A stretch of 64,000 bases of DNA from the NCBI GenBank assembly GCA_000320605.2, contig KB445791.1:1592298-1656297 (forward strand), given 5' to 3'. The notes below the pieces were generated by a model, which was not told the DNA's origin, did no database searches, and was given only the letters and a program-made list of their open reading frames with translations. Of the stretch, positions 11,601-26,632 are shown in pieces. Both the position numbers and the translations under genes were made by a program. The first letter of the stretch is position 1. Every line of letters starts with the position of its first letter. Source of the stretch: Gelatoporia subvermispora B (lineage: Eukaryota > Basidiomycota > Agaricomycetes > Polyporales > Gelatoporiaceae).

Positions 11601-14600
11601 CGTTCCACGATCTGAGGCGACGCAAATTCTTGGCCGTCGATGAACGAATCGGATCAGGCTTTGTGTTTGAAGCGGTAAGTGCGACCATGGGGGCGTGAGA
11701 TGCATTCAGACTGAGGTCTTTGATCGAAATCCAGAATTCGTCGCAATGCGCAACCGTGGACACCGGTACAGTCTGCCACACGGGAGGATTGTCGGATATT
11801 GCCCAGGCACAAAGTGGGCCAGCCGTCTTGAACCGCCAGTAGAGAGGTGCGGTGGGCGGACTCCATACGCTGACGGGAACGATATCGAATGTGGTTGGAT
11901 GTTCTCCGTTGGCGGCGCATACAACGGCGGGATTATCGGATTGAGTTGGCATCAACGGGTCCACCAGCCCAAGGATCGCGAGTGTGTCCAAAAGCTCGAG
12001 GATCTTTGCCCGGGACCTCCACCGCCCTATCTGGAAGGATGCCTGCATGCTCAGCGGCAGCTTTCCTACAGGAGTCCCCTTGCCTTCATCTGTTTGCAGG
12101 TGTTGAAGTACGAGCTCGTCATAGGCTATGCAAGAAACAAGAGAGCAGTAAGGTGCCAAAGGCAGATCGTCATAGTAGTACGACATTTGTATGATCCGAT
12201 CTGTTTGGGACACGATACGGGGTGACGAAGAGCCTGTCTCGAAGACTTTGACGGTGAGGCGATGGAGTTCGCGAGCTCTAGCGGCCTTCCCGGGGATATA
12301 GCCGTACAATTGCGCCAGAGTGTTCTTCTCTCTGAGCAGAGCATCCCGCACACTCCCGTCATCACTATGGAAGAGCTGCCGAATTTGTGTATGGTCGAGA
12401 TCTTCTGTCGGAGCGGACTGCTTGACACTCGTGTTGAGATCTCCGTAAGCGACATCTTCTATCACTTTCATATTCGTCGGCGGGAAGTTGTGATAGCTGA
12501 GGTTGCTCAAGAATTCATTCAACTTCTCTTCAGAAATTTCGGGGAGGTACGCAATGCGGACTTGACGACTTCCTCCAGTAGTAGTCGTTACTGAGGTCGT
12601 GAGTAGTTTGACCTTGTCCCGAGACTCCATATCTCTTAGTGTCCAATCAGCTGTACGCTTATCCAACCGCGTGTCGGGACGTTGACTTGCACTCCCCCCA
12701 GACTCCACGATCGTCTTCACCAGAGCGCTATGTGCCTCGAAAAACTCCTTCACGCTGACGTTCATAATACCTCCTACGTCACCGATGATCTGCAGAAGCT
12801 CTTTCTCACGGCGAGATTGAGACAAGTTGGCCTTCGCGCGGAATCCTGTGGTGGCTTTGAGCGATTCATGCGTTTTAGTTCTTTTCGCCGGAGGCTCTGA
12901 CGTAGCGCTGCCTGGTAAGTCCCTCTTTTTCCCGTTCTCTTGGACGAGAGGTAGTGGTTCCGCGTCTGACGTGGAGACGGCAGTCATGACACCGGGAGCA
13001 TGCGCTGGTCCTTGATTTCGCAGCGCGGGGTCAATGACATCTTCCGGAATCGCAGATACGTCAGGCGCTGGTGCACCCGCAAAGACGATCTCCAGAGTTT
13101 GCTGTGCCTCTGTAGGAAGTGCATCATGCGTGGCCGCAATTTTCTCGACGTGAGTCACTGAACTCGTGGTAGCACGACTCCTAGATGGCTCCTCCGAGCC
13201 TTCCTGATCTAGTAAATCTGCAGCATCTTCATGTTGCAGCGAACGAGTACTGACAAGCCGCTTGCGAGTTTTCTTGGCCGGAGAGCTAAGGGAAGGGGTA
13301 TCCAGCGACGAACGGATCCTTGAAGGACTCGCGTTGTCCTCTGTCGTGCGGGGTTTAGGTCTTCTGGAGGAACGCCGCAGCGGGGTGCTGGTCTCGACGT
13401 TGGCGGATGTCGACGAAACAGAGGGGGCGTCCACTACCGACTTCTTTGCTACATCACCAGATGCCTCAGACAGACTTCTGCCCGGTTGCACAGTGGCATC
13501 AGTTGTTGCAGGATCGATGTGCTCAGTGTCAAGGCCAGAGCTTGCGGATGGCTCTTGTTCAGCCACTAGTATAGGCTCATCAATATCCATCTGCGCCACT
13601 GTACTGGTAGTTGTAGACTTCCTGGGACGGCCACGGCCTCGAGGTACAGGAGTGCGTGGAGGGGGCATCTCCTCTTCATCGCTCTTGTCTTCAGCTTCCG
13701 CATCTGGTGCTGTTACAGACCTCCGCGGGCGACTTCGTCTCCCAGGTGGCGACGGGGCTGGTGGAAGGGTGACCTCTCGGGCGTCTGTTTCTCCCGGTTC
13801 ATGTACAGCCGACTTGCGTGGGCGACCACGTTTCCGAGCCAAAGATGGAGGCAATGCTGCGGCAGAGATAGATTCCACAATACCATCGTCTTCTTGGGCC
13901 TCTGCGTCAGCGTCGGGAGCAGGTGCGACCGGTTTCCTCGGACGTCCCCGTTTTCGAGGAACAGTGGGCGGTGGCATTTCCTCCCTATCTGCCGCTTGCT
14001 CAGTCGCTGCATCGTGATCCGCTTCCGCCCCAGTGTCTGGAAGTGCAGACCGTCTCTTTGAAGGACGGCCCCTCTTCTTCGGGGGAGGCTTATCCTCAGC
14101 ATCTTCATCCCCTGCATCTGCAGTCCCTGTATCGGCGTCCTCGTCCTCCCGGGGTGGTCGCACTTTCGTCGGTCTACCGCGCTTACGTTTGGGCGGGGGC
14201 TCTTCAGACGGGCCGGCTTCGGCTTCCGCAGCCTCGGTCTCGTCTCTTTTTCTCTTCTTGCCCTTCGCTTTGCTTATCGACTCTCCACCATCCGCATGCT
14301 TGCGCGGTCTGCCCCTCTTTACCGAGCCGTCCGCCAGAATGGGGTTCGTCCGCTTCCCCTTCCCTTTGCCCGGCTTCGCAGCATCTTGTTTGCTCTTGTA
14401 GTTGTCCACATACTGCGCAAGGTTAGTGTCGTCCTTGTAGAAGAGGCTGTCATCGAGTGGCAGGAAGTCGCCGACGTGTGACAGGTCCACGTTGAGGTAT
14501 CGGGAGTCCTCAAAGTTCTCGCGGAGTGCGACGACACGAAAGTTGGCGATGGTGAAGTATTTATAACGGCGCTCGCGGCCATGCGTTTCTCCCAGCTGGG

Positions 14601-16418
14601 CGATGCCCAGGTCGCTGAGGTGTGGGGGCGGTGGGTCTTTCTCGAGGCGCGTAAGGATGAGTTCTATGGTTCTGCGATCGAAGTCATTCAGCGCAGCAGT
14701 GAGCTCCTGTAGACCAAAGTATCAGTACGAGGTACCACAAAGCATGGCGTAATGGACTGCTTTGCGTACGTTCAGGGTCATCCCCGAGGTGCCTGCGGCT
14801 TGTAAAAGGTCGATGATCTGTCGGTGGATTGTGACATTCATCTTCACTTTGTTCTCGGTCAGATCCAGCTCTGCCAGGGAAAATTTAGATAGTCCACTAC
14901 AGGCCACACATACGACACACCTTCGTGCTCAGTATCTGCAACCATAGAGGCATCGGCCGAAGCCACAGCTGTGTCGTCGGGTATTAAGAGACGGATGCAA
15001 GTGACCCTGCGGTCCGGGAAGCGCTCCCGGTCAGCATGGGGAACCTGCACTTTGTCTACGAGGCCTTGATCCATGAGCTCGCGCAGCCTAGAACGGAAGA
15101 ACCGCCGATCGGCCTTCACAGGATTCTTGAAGCCCTGTTATTGTATCCTGATAAGTGTGCCCACCACGATTGCAAACCACTCCAGAGGCTCACAATTTTG
15201 ACCAGCATGTTTTGCGACGCATGCAGGTTGTTAGGCGAATTTTTGAGAAGCTTTACGACACGGGCTTTGATGAGCGGCAAACTCGAGAGATGGCGAGAAT
15301 CGATGGGGTCAAATTGGACCGTTGTCGGAGAGCCAATGTCGAGACCATCCTCCTCGTCCGAGTCATCTTCGGCTTTTACGTTGCTGCGTTGCTCTGCCCT
15401 GCTTGCCTCCGCTTCTTCCTCGAGTACTTGCTTCCAGACCGGGCTGCGCTCGAAAAAATACTTGTGGACGACGATATTGGTGCTGCTGCCGGGCTGTCTG
15501 CGTTTCACGCTGGGCAGATACGTTAGTATCGCTGGCGAACTGTATAAAATAAGGGATATGACTACATACACGAAATCAAGCTCTAGGAGCTGCTTTATCA
15601 GGTAAAAGCAAGTCTTCTGGTCATAACCCGTCTTCTTTCCGAGGTCAACCACACTGATACCGTTATCCCGGCCACGGGTAATAAGTTGCAACGCAGTGTA
15701 CACCATAGGGGTCAGCTTTGCTGGCTAAGACGGAGAGATCGCACAAATCAACGCGATCGCCACACATAACTAAGAACTCGGCGCGTACCCGTATATGGGA
15801 CCCAGTTATTGCAGCAAACGAGACATCATGATCAACCGCAATCCTCAGGCCGTCTCCGTGCTGCCTTCTGAGGTCTTCCAGCGGCCTGAGGGCTGCATCC
15901 GGGACCTCGACGAGCGCCGCGGCGGGGGCGGGTTCCTCAGGGGCTTCCCCGCCCTTCTGCGCCTTCCGCTTCGCACTCGCCTGGGGGGCGACATACACCT
16001 CGGCGGCAACCCCAGGGGGGACCGTCCCAACGCGCACACCGGGCTGATGGACTACCACGGACCAGACGAAGGCGCAGAATGCGTCGTCGACGTGCTGCCG
16101 CTGCCCGGAGGTGTTGTGCGCGTAGTATCCCTGGATGAAGTCGCGCAGGCGCGAGACGTCGCAGCCTGTCGCATACTATTGTCAGCATGGTCCTCGACGA
16201 TGGTTCAATGCAGATATGGAGACTATTATCGTGAAAAATGCGAGACTGGCCGGGTTCGAACTCGTGTGCGGCCGCACTAGCACAAGCGCGCTGAGCTTAG
16301 GGGCACCGCACAGTGATGGACGCGACGCGACGCGACGTGTTGAGCACGCGAAGAAAAACTCACCCAGGTCGCCGTCGAAGGAGAGCTCGCGGAGGCAGTG
16401 GTGGATGAGCTCATCCAT
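8623..16418 (-). CDS. TFC3: TFIIIC largest subunit, B-block-binding (Tfc3/Sfc3-like), with AT-hook array
   Basis: Fourteen exons join in phase to 2301 residues: 16364-16418, 15789-16165, 15570-15724, 15194-15509, 14921-15134, 14770-14870, 10935-14706, 10501-10867, 10189-10444, 9955-10136, 9730-9898, 9602-9674, 8880-9550, 8623-8820. The N terminus begins MDELIHHCLREL. The segment around LTPMVYTALQLITRG and DLGKKTGYDQKTCFYLI is the winged-helix B-block-binding region of TFIIIC, followed by further winged-helix-like stretches. Residues of about 535-770 (coding positions about 14330 to 13620) carry seven basic GRPRK-type AT hooks separated by acidic Pro/Asp/Glu spacers. The C-terminal third is helical and ends NRRKWYQV. 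The family recognises the B box of tRNA genes and recruits TFIIIB for RNA polymerase III. Intron 1 (16166-16363, 198 bp) is about three times longer than the others. The symbol is by analogy. Confidence 0.9.
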
Positions 16419-17034
16419 CTCGGACGCTTAGGACTTTGCACAATGCGGTTGGCCCACGAGTGCGACTTATACCGAACCTGCTGTTCTGCTGGACTACTGA
16501 CAGAGGCCTCGAAAGACAATAGCCGATGAATGAGGCCTGTTGCCGGGGCCGTTGGGCACGGTTCGCGGGAGTCGTAAACAATAACAAGGTGCGGTGTGGC
16601 AGGCGCGGGGGCGGGCACGTATTTCCATAATCAGCTGCCAAATTAGCGCCTATCCGCCATCGCGCGCGACTCGACTGGCGACCACTAGAACACATAGTGA
16701 GTACTGATGACCCAGAGCACACCTCTCAGCGACCCCGCGTAAGTAAGTTGAGCTCCAATAAACAAGAAATATTCAGTCACCTGCACTGACATCCCCTTCC
16801 CAGGGTCGTTGGCAAACTCCAGACAAACATATGATCCATATTGAATGTAATAAGCACAACAAGAAAGCGTGGTGGTATGTTGCGGGAATAGTACAATGCT
16901 TGTATCGTAAGGTCATCCACAGCACATCTATAGAGGATGACGCTTTTCGGTTCTATGTGTCCCCCTGAACCCGTCTAAATCCACGAAAAAGGAAGGCCGG
17001 CTGGCCGAGCGGCCGCGCAACCGTCGTGCCGTCG
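16419..17034. other. Promoter of the TFIIIC gene and 3' flank of the PRELI gene
   Basis: About 600 bp without a supportable gene. It must contain the minus-strand TFIIIC promoter next to 16418 and the 3' end of the PRELI gene. I see no tandem repeat or mobile-element remnant. Confidence 0.5.
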
Positions 17035-17691
17035 TCAATGTGCGCAAGCTAGTTGCCGGTCTTTTGTCTCCCACATTGTGCGCAGGACGTCCGAGAAGCC
17101 GAGCTTGCCCAGCTGAGCGTTCTGCTCAAATCGCTGGACGAGCCAGTTCTCCAGCTTGTCTGCGGCGGCGCGCCACAGGGTCATACGCGCCTGGATCTCT
17201 GCCGTTTGGCTGAAGACTGTGCGCTGGTTGTCGCTGGAGGGGGAATAACGGATCATCTCGTTGCAAGTTGCGAACTGAGAGAGGGAGAGGTTGACGGAGG
17301 ATATCGTGGCGGTCTGTGTTTTAGGGTCGACGTAGGATACTTCGCGGACGAAAGCGTCTTCAGACCCGCCAAAGACCTGTGTACGATGCTCGTAAGAAGA
17401 GAGCTCAAACGGGGTGGGTGTGATTGGCTCACCCTCACGATCCATGTTGGTGCCTTCTGCTTGCAACCCAATATGCGCTCTGTACGAATGATGCCGGTTT
17501 GTGGGTCAACGGAACGATCCACGACATCAATGGTAACGACATGTGTGCAGTGCGGGTTGGGATATTTGTGCCACATCCCAATCACGACGTGCGACCATGG
17601 GTGACTACAGGTAGCGTGAGCATCGCTGTCGCGGGGGGTTGCTAGCAGAAGAGACTCACTCGTAATGGAAGAGCTGGGAGAAATAGTGCAT
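17035..17691 (-). CDS. PRELI/MSF1-domain mitochondrial lipid-transfer protein (Ups family)
   Basis: Three exons (17660-17691, 17439-17604, 17035-17376) join in phase to 179 residues, the usual length of the family. The protein starts MHYFSQLFHYDHPW and is essentially one PRELI/MSF1 domain. Characteristic stretches are HPWSHVVIGMWHKYPNPH, the segment RTERILGCKQKAPTWI and the C-terminal helix around LENWLVQRFEQN. Family members (Ups1, Ups2, PRELI, Slowmo) pair with Mdm35/TRIAP1 and move phosphatidic acid or phosphatidylserine across the mitochondrial intermembrane space. The sequence alone does not tell which lipid this member carries. The start is fixed by a short first exon of 32 nt ending at a GTGAGT donor. 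Confidence 0.88.
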
Positions 17692-19158
17692 GTTGCGTGT
17701 AGTCGGGTAAGATGATAGGGACTTAGTCGGTGAGAGGTGTAAGGTAGCGGGTGGCTGGTGGCTGGTGGGGATGGGGATGGGGAAGTGTGGAGAGGTCGTC
17801 GCACACGACAGAAAAAATGGCTATGAAAGCGGTGGTGCGCCAACCAATCACATGCGGGTCGAACCCACCCCGCCATCCCCTCGCTCCGGATTGGCCCGAC
17901 TCGATCGGGTCGGCTCTGTGTACGTCATCCGATCTCACCCCCGCGCAAGCAGGGCCATAGCGAGTCCGGCGACGGTCGTCCGACCTCTCTTTCTCAACAC
18001 CAAGGCTCTCTTTTACCCCTCGTCGATACCGGCTTCTTGATCGATGGACTCTGCTTGCTTCTCCGGTCAATAACATCCCACATAACCGCCCAATCATCGG
18101 AGATAAACCGGCCCTTTCGACATTCATTCGCTGATAAATCCTATGCAGCGCTCCGGGCTGCCTTTCCTTCTACACTCCGACCGCTGCCTCTTTCTCGCAT
18201 TTGCGCTATCGTCGATTTACGAATCGGGGTCACAGCATCCCCAATTCCCCGAACCTAGGCACGTTTGCTCTGGCACCAGGGACGTCATAGCCGCACGTGG
18301 GGAGAACCAGCAAGGAATGTCATTGGTCGATGAGGATAATGAACATCTATGTGTGCACGGCCTTCCAAGTTGACCGTAACTCGGCTGACAGATGTTCGTC
18401 ATTGGATGAGCTCGGACAGATTTGGCTCTCGCCGAGAAAAGAAATTTATCCGTCAGTCACCTATCCAGCTGCGCGTCAGACCCCAAGAAACGTGCACCTC
18501 AATTCCTCGTTCCCGCAGTATATCCACGCATGCCTGCAACGGCCGAGGCCTGTGCAAACCTGCTGTGTGGAGTAAATATGTACACCGGGTGCGAGAATAC
18601 TGGATGAAATTGTCAAAGCTTCCTGAAGCGAGCGTTTGTCAAGACGTCCATGATTGGCCAGAGGTTCGGAAGGTCGAGCGATTTTTCCGCAGATCGAAGT
18701 CAAGACACAATTCTTCTAGTTTCGAGTTAACATAAGATAGAACATTCTTGACCACGTCTGGCTATCGTGTTCCTAAATCGAGCCTCGGGTACGTAAGATG
18801 TCTGCAGCTGAACACGACACCCAGATTTGAGAGAATATGATCTGTGTATGTTGTGCAAGGTCTCATACCATATACATCCTTGGAGTATATATGTGTCTGG
18901 GCGACGTTAGTAGCAGTAGACATGAATAATTACAGGTTATCCACATCCTTGAAATTTGCGATGATAACTTCCAACTGACGGATGCTACCTCAGGCTTGCG
19001 CATTCTCGTAGCCACGAATCGAAGACATCAGGGAATACAGTACTTAAGTGTAGTAGGTTTTCAGAAGTTGCAGATCCAGCAGGTTTAGGACCTCAAGATT
19101 ATCGGCTGTCGCTTCTTCTGCGAACGTAAGACATAGTGAGCTGCAAGCCTGCACCAGC
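17692..19158. other. Divergent intergenic region, 1.47 kb
   Basis: The largest spacer in the housekeeping part of the window. It contains the divergent promoters of the PRELI gene (minus) and the AIM18-like gene (plus). Several short open frames occur, for example 18349-18735 on the plus strand, but none shows domain motifs or splice-phase support, so no gene is called. Confidence 0.5.
17844..17848 (+). promoter_or_regulatory. CCAAT box upstream of the PRELI gene
   Basis: A CCAAT pentamer inside CCAATCACATG lies about 155 bp upstream of the PRELI start codon, a typical distance for the fungal Hap2/3/5 complex. The same core, as CCAATCACCTG, occurs at 41913-41917 in the TRAX/HIT divergent promoter. 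The assignment rests on motif and position only; a pentamer is common by chance. Confidence 0.3.
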
Positions 19159-20379
19159 ATGCCACAGAGTATGATGACGCGCGCGCTTACCCCGCGATCT
19201 CTCCCGGCACGTGCTTTCCACTTCACGAGCGCTTCGAGTGCTCTGCAGTACTCTGCTCGCAACTCAGCAGCTGAGAGCTCTCGCCGGTCCTCACTAGTTC
19301 AGCCCGCCATGTCTGGGATCTTCCAAGGCAGAGCGACTTCGCTCTTGTCTAGATGGCAAAGGAACATTCACCCTGTAGCCAGGCGACTCTACTCCGGACG
19401 TCCTGCCGCGTCCGCAAAGCCTCGCAGGGCGACGGCCTCACTGCTACTCGCCGGGGCTGGCCTGTTCTCCGCTGCGGTCATCTTGAACTCTACGGTACAC
19501 CTGGATGCTGAACCCAAGCTAGCCGCGCCGAAACCTGCAGAGGAAGACGTTGTCGGTTGGTCCTCAGTCCGACTTGGGTTGTCCAACTCTGACACGTCCT
19601 CTCAGTTGACCCGGCAACATCAATTGCATTCCCAAAGACCATGCGGATTCCGTCCAAAGCACCTCTGCCCACGTTCTCGCTGGTCGGTGTTGGAGTGAGG
19701 ACCGTGTCATTCCTGGGAATCAAAGTGTACTCCGTTGGATTTTACGCTGACCTCTCGAATCCTAACATTAACGTCCGTATCCGCACCCTCAGCTCCATTC
19801 CCCCCTCATGAACTGTACGAATGATCAATAGGTCTCTCAGGATGCTCCTGTTGAAGAAAAGATAGACGCCATCATCTGTAATTCCGCTTGCGTCATGCGA
19901 ATTGGTAATTACCATTTCATTGCTTGTCATTCTTGGAGCTCACGCGTCGGTTTCATCCAGTGCCGACGCGTTCGACCTCGTATGGGCACCTGCGCGACGG
20001 ATTTATGCGTGCGCTCCAGGCCCGCTTGCTTCAAACCAAATTAAATAATCCCCTGACTCCGGACGATGAGCTGTTGGTTCAGTCGGCCCTGCGGAAGTTC
20101 AAGACTATATTCCCGAATACCCCACTTGCTAAGCATGAACCGCTGGAGGTCCTCGTAGTTGCGCCTCCGAAAGATCCGAAGCAGGACAGGACCTTGGTCA
20201 TTCGTGACATGGGCACGGTTCAGAACAACTGGCTAGCGCGTGAATTCCTAGCTGCCTACTTCGACGGAAGTGGAATCAGCCCTGCAGTAAGCTGCTGTTC
20301 ACCAGCAATGGATAATCGCTGACCCCTCATACAGTTGAAGCAGTCCGTTGCCGAGAATCTGAAGGACTTCGGCAACTGA
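19159..20379 (+). CDS. AIM18: AIM18-like mitochondrial protein with chalcone-isomerase fold
   Basis: Five exons (19159-19555, 19606-19772, 19832-19904, 19961-20286, 20335-20379) join in phase to 335 residues. The N terminus is rich in Arg, Ser and Ala and lacks acidic residues, as in a mitochondrial presequence, followed by a hydrophobic helix (ATASLLLAGAGLFSAAVIL). The C-terminal two thirds read as the chalcone-isomerase-like domain: KTMRIPSKAPLPTFSLVGVG, SFLGIKVYSVGFYADL and VPTRSTSYGHLRDGFMRAL. The yeast relatives Aim18 and Aim46 are inner-membrane-associated haem-binding proteins and are not thought to be true isomerases. The donor of intron 2 (19773, GTCCGT) is weaker than its neighbours. 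An in-frame ATG at 19171 is a possible alternative start. Family assignment is solid; biochemical role is not known from the sequence. Confidence 0.85.
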
Positions 20380-20935
20380 GGTTTTGCTGTTCCGAAGGGC
20401 AATATTACGTGACTGCTCCGATTCGACAGTAACTACCTATCTATGGGGGGCCGCTCAAACCATAAACACAACACGGAATGCACCGTATACTTAGTGTGCT
20501 GCACTTGTCGAGCACTCGGTGGGTTATCAACATGTAGTCCGAATACATCTGTACCTCTGCCTAGCTGCCAGTCTGGCGTTGCAATCGTTGGACAACTCAG
20601 ATTCGAGCACTCGCGGTTAGCCGGAGGTTCCTGATCGAAACCTAACCCTACCTTTCACACCACGATCCGACTTGTCAAGAACTTTCTGGTGTGGCTGTGC
20701 CATTGCGCTACTTCAGCCTATTGGGACACCCCGATAGCTCTTTGGTCTTTGAAAATAGTGTTGAGCAGAGTGTCTGCGTTGATATCGTCGCATATTCCGA
20801 AAGAGAACGAGGCGTAGTGCCCTGATGCAGCGTGCTGGTACTTACACAGCGCGGCTGGGACGAACTGCAGATCACGTGCGAGCTCAGGAGCAGCGTGCAT
20901 CGGAGCGCGTAGGTTCGCGGCAAGCGTGCTCCTCC
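20380..20935. other. Spacer between AIM18-like gene and TIM21
   Basis: Both neighbours are on the plus strand. This 556 bp must hold the AIM18 3' end and the TIM21 promoter. No gene or repeat recognised. Confidence 0.5.
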
Positions 20936-22264
20936 ATGAATCTCTGCAAAGCACAACCTATTCTTCGCGCATATCGCTTCTCGCTGCGCCTGCACAGACT
21001 GCGCTCTGCGGACACGCACGTCCTAGTAGTCGCATGTAGGGGATACGCGACTCAGAATCGCCCGACGGCAACTTCCGACTTGCTCTCGCAGGCCATGGAT
21101 CAAAAGTTCAAGGATGCACGGCGGGATGACCAAGCGGGGCCATTCCGGCTGGGGATCAACCCTGAGACGCAGAGGCGTGCAGCGAGCGCGAAGAAGTGGT
21201 CTGAGCTGAACACGACTGGCAAAGGTGCGTCACAGAAGGAAGCACCGGGCCTGTGACCTGACTGAGGACACCTCTAGTCGCTCGTGCTACGGCAAGGTCG
21301 ACAAACCTCGCTGTCATCCTTCTGGGTGCCGGACTCTCGACTGTCCTTCTGTATGCTCTTTTCTCTGAGCTATACTCGAAAAACTCGCCTACGGTCCTTC
21401 ACGGTCAAGCCTGCGATCGGATCAAGGCTTCACCTTTGGTTCGTGTCCTCTGTATGCACCCGACACCTCACTAATAGCATCCTCCAGGTATCCAAATACC
21501 TGCAAGCACCTTACATCTTCCATAACAACCCTCCGACATCTGTGCGACCCAAGCACCGAAACCACCATGTGTCCTCACAGCTAGTGCTCGACTCCACAGG
21601 CAGAGAGCATATGCTGCTGCACTTCTACGTGCAAGGAAGCCCACCAGGGCTTGACTCTCATGCAGACGAGTCGTTCTTCCAGTCTGCAGTCCACCGTGTG
21701 ACGGATGCTACATCGACACTCTCGGACATGTCTGTGGACGAAATCGTAGCGGTGGTCAGGACTCGCACCGAGCGCACTCTCGAGACAGCGAAGCAGATGT
21801 TCAGGTTCTTAAGCGGGGACGTTACTCCGGCATCAGCAACGCCGCAGCCGCAGGTCAAGGAGGAGAAAAAGGAAGAGAAGAAGGAAAGCGGATGGACATC
21901 CGCTTTTACGGGCATCTTCTCTAGCGTGAGGACCTCTTCAAGGAGCTCGCCAGAGACTCCGCGCAATGTGCCTGACGGAAAGATGTATGATGAGGGTGAA
22001 GTTCATGCAGATTTGGTCATGGTGCGTCGACAGACCTGCTTTTCTGGACTGCGGTTGACTGACACCCTCCACAGAATGATAAAGGATACTACGAATTCAG
22101 ATATCTGCTCATTGACGTGCCCAGTATGTTTCCGTTCAAGTGAACCGGTGCCTATACTCATGCTTTGGTTGATAGACTCGCATACATGGAACTCCAAACG
22201 CATTTTCGTTGAGCGAGCCGAGGGTGTACGAGAAAACGAGCCCGTCATGCGATGGTACACATGA
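20936..22264 (+). CDS. TIM21: Mitochondrial inner-membrane translocase subunit Tim21
   Basis: Five exons (20936-21224, 21278-21438, 21488-22021, 22075-22123, 22176-22264) join in phase to 373 residues. An Arg-rich presequence (about 1-50) is followed by a matrix segment, one transmembrane helix (TNLAVILLGAGLSTVLLYAL) and an intermembrane-space Tim21 domain starting at VSKYLQAPYIFHNNPP. The domain includes HMLLHFYVQG and, near the end, KGYYEFRYLLIDVP. Tim21 links the TOM complex to the TIM23 channel and couples it to respiratory supercomplexes. The protein is longer than yeast Tim21 (about 240 residues) because of a Lys/Glu-Ser insertion near residues 250-290 (KEEKKEEKKESGW). The start is the first ATG in frame with the presequence. 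Confidence 0.88.
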
Positions 22265-22400
22265 CATCCTGGACCAGGATGAGCAGTATGAGATGATGCT
22301 ACTGCACGCAATGATTAGTCGTTGTAAAACTAGGAGACAAATACATATTGTCCATGCTGCTGTACATGTAATCCGGAAGGCGGGTATCCTGTGCAGTCTA

Positions 22401-22975
22401 TCATTCACCGAAAAGCTTCTGTACCCGTTTGAGGATAGAATCCTTGGCAGGATCTGGGATGCTGTTAAGACCCGATGGTACCCACATTGATGTTACTACG
22501 CTTACCGTAGGGGTGATCCTTCGACGGAATCTCCAGTAAGGCGGGGAATGCTTGTTGATACTTGTCAACGGTAGGGCGAATCTTCTCAGCAACCTACAAA
22601 GTAAAGGTGCCTCAGTCGTGTCACTACCCTTCATTCCTGAGCATACTGACGTGCTGATTGATGAGCAGGATGGCAATGTCCTTGCGTTCCGTGAAGGTCT
22701 GGAAGGCGTCCTCAATCACATTTACCTGTGTTTCTGCCGAGAGCAATGATTCAAGAGGGTCATGCATTGCAGAGGTTTAAGCGTACTGCTATCAACTATG
22801 AGGAAGTTCCTCTTCTGCTGTTGATTGACATGCCCAATGCCAGCCAGTAACAATCCAGTTACGGTGTCCTGGAGTTGTTGAAGTGGGATGAGCATCGATA
22901 ATATCGTGAACAGTGCCGTCTCACCTCATCCCCAATCACAGCGAGGAATTCACGGTCTTTGATAGACGCAGCCAT
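22401..22975 (-). CDS. VMA7: V-type ATPase subunit F
   Basis: Five exons (22925-22975, 22787-22868, 22651-22733, 22506-22593, 22401-22453) join in phase to 118 residues, exactly the family length. Recognisable segments are [29 protein letters not shown], the nucleotide-fold stretch [17 protein letters not shown] and the C terminus [13 protein letters not shown]. Subunit F belongs to the central rotor stalk of the V1 sector that acidifies vacuoles and Golgi. The last intron uses the acceptor at 22454 rather than a nearby AG, because only that choice restores the [11 protein letters not shown] tail. Its 3' end faces TIM21 across only 136 bp, and its start faces the Ecd-like gene across 227 bp. 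Confidence 0.93.
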
Positions 22976-23202
22976 CGTCGATGCTAGCGACGATGTAGGC
23001 TAATGTTATAGCGGCTGAGGTGGTCGGAGGAGCGGGACAGCGGACCGGAGCAAAGTGCGAGAGGAGCGCGTCACTTTTCGACGCGTTCTCCTCAGCCCGA
23101 GCCAGCCTGAGCTTGTTCTCCCCTGGCCTACACCTTTCATCGCACTTTCTTAGAGATCGTAGACCCGCGCTCACCTATTAGCTACGACGCTCGTTACTCA
23201 AG

Positions 23203-26301
<3,099 letters not shown>

Positions 26302-26632
26302 TGATGGTGCCGACGTGGCTCGTATTCGTCACTCCACTGAAGCTATCTCGATTCGGACGATTTCTCAAAGTTCTACTTCGCTATTGAGCGGAGGTATATT
26401 GTAGCGATAGCATTCCAGGTAACCAGCTCATTGGCGTCATGTCGACTTATTTTCAGTCGTCGAACATAAACCAAGGTGAGAAACGGTACATAAGCGAGCG
26501 TTCTGATCACGACATCATTCCATTCATCTCTGAAGTCCTATCCTATCTTATCCAGACTAACATGATCCCGCGCAATCACATCGTAGAGGCGAAAGGACAT
26601 ATCGCTCGTGTGCCAGCTAGGCATGGACCATA
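26302..26632. other. Convergent spacer
   Basis: 3' flanks of the Ecd-like gene (plus) and of the first glycine-rich repeat gene (minus). Nothing else recognised. Confidence 0.5.

Noticed and set aside
13262..14426. Long plus-strand open frames opposite the AT-hook array
   Set aside because: They mirror the biased codon use of the TFIIIC exon on the other strand; the minus-strand reading carries the motifs.
16245..16262. B-box-like sequence AGTTCGAACCC on the minus strand followed by a T run, inside intron 1 of the TFIIIC gene
   Set aside because: It matches the degenerate B-box pattern, but the flanks do not form a T-arm stem and no A box is found. The pattern is expected about 30 times by chance in a window of this size. 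Its place in a TFIIIC gene is amusing but not evidence.
16996..17025. TGGCCGAGCGG, like the A box of a tRNA-Leu or tRNA-Ser gene
   Set aside because: No B box, acceptor stem or T run follows within 100 bp.
18349..18735. Plus-strand frame of 128 codons in the PRELI/AIM18 spacer
   Set aside because: Composition looks random, and no splice-phase or motif support was found.
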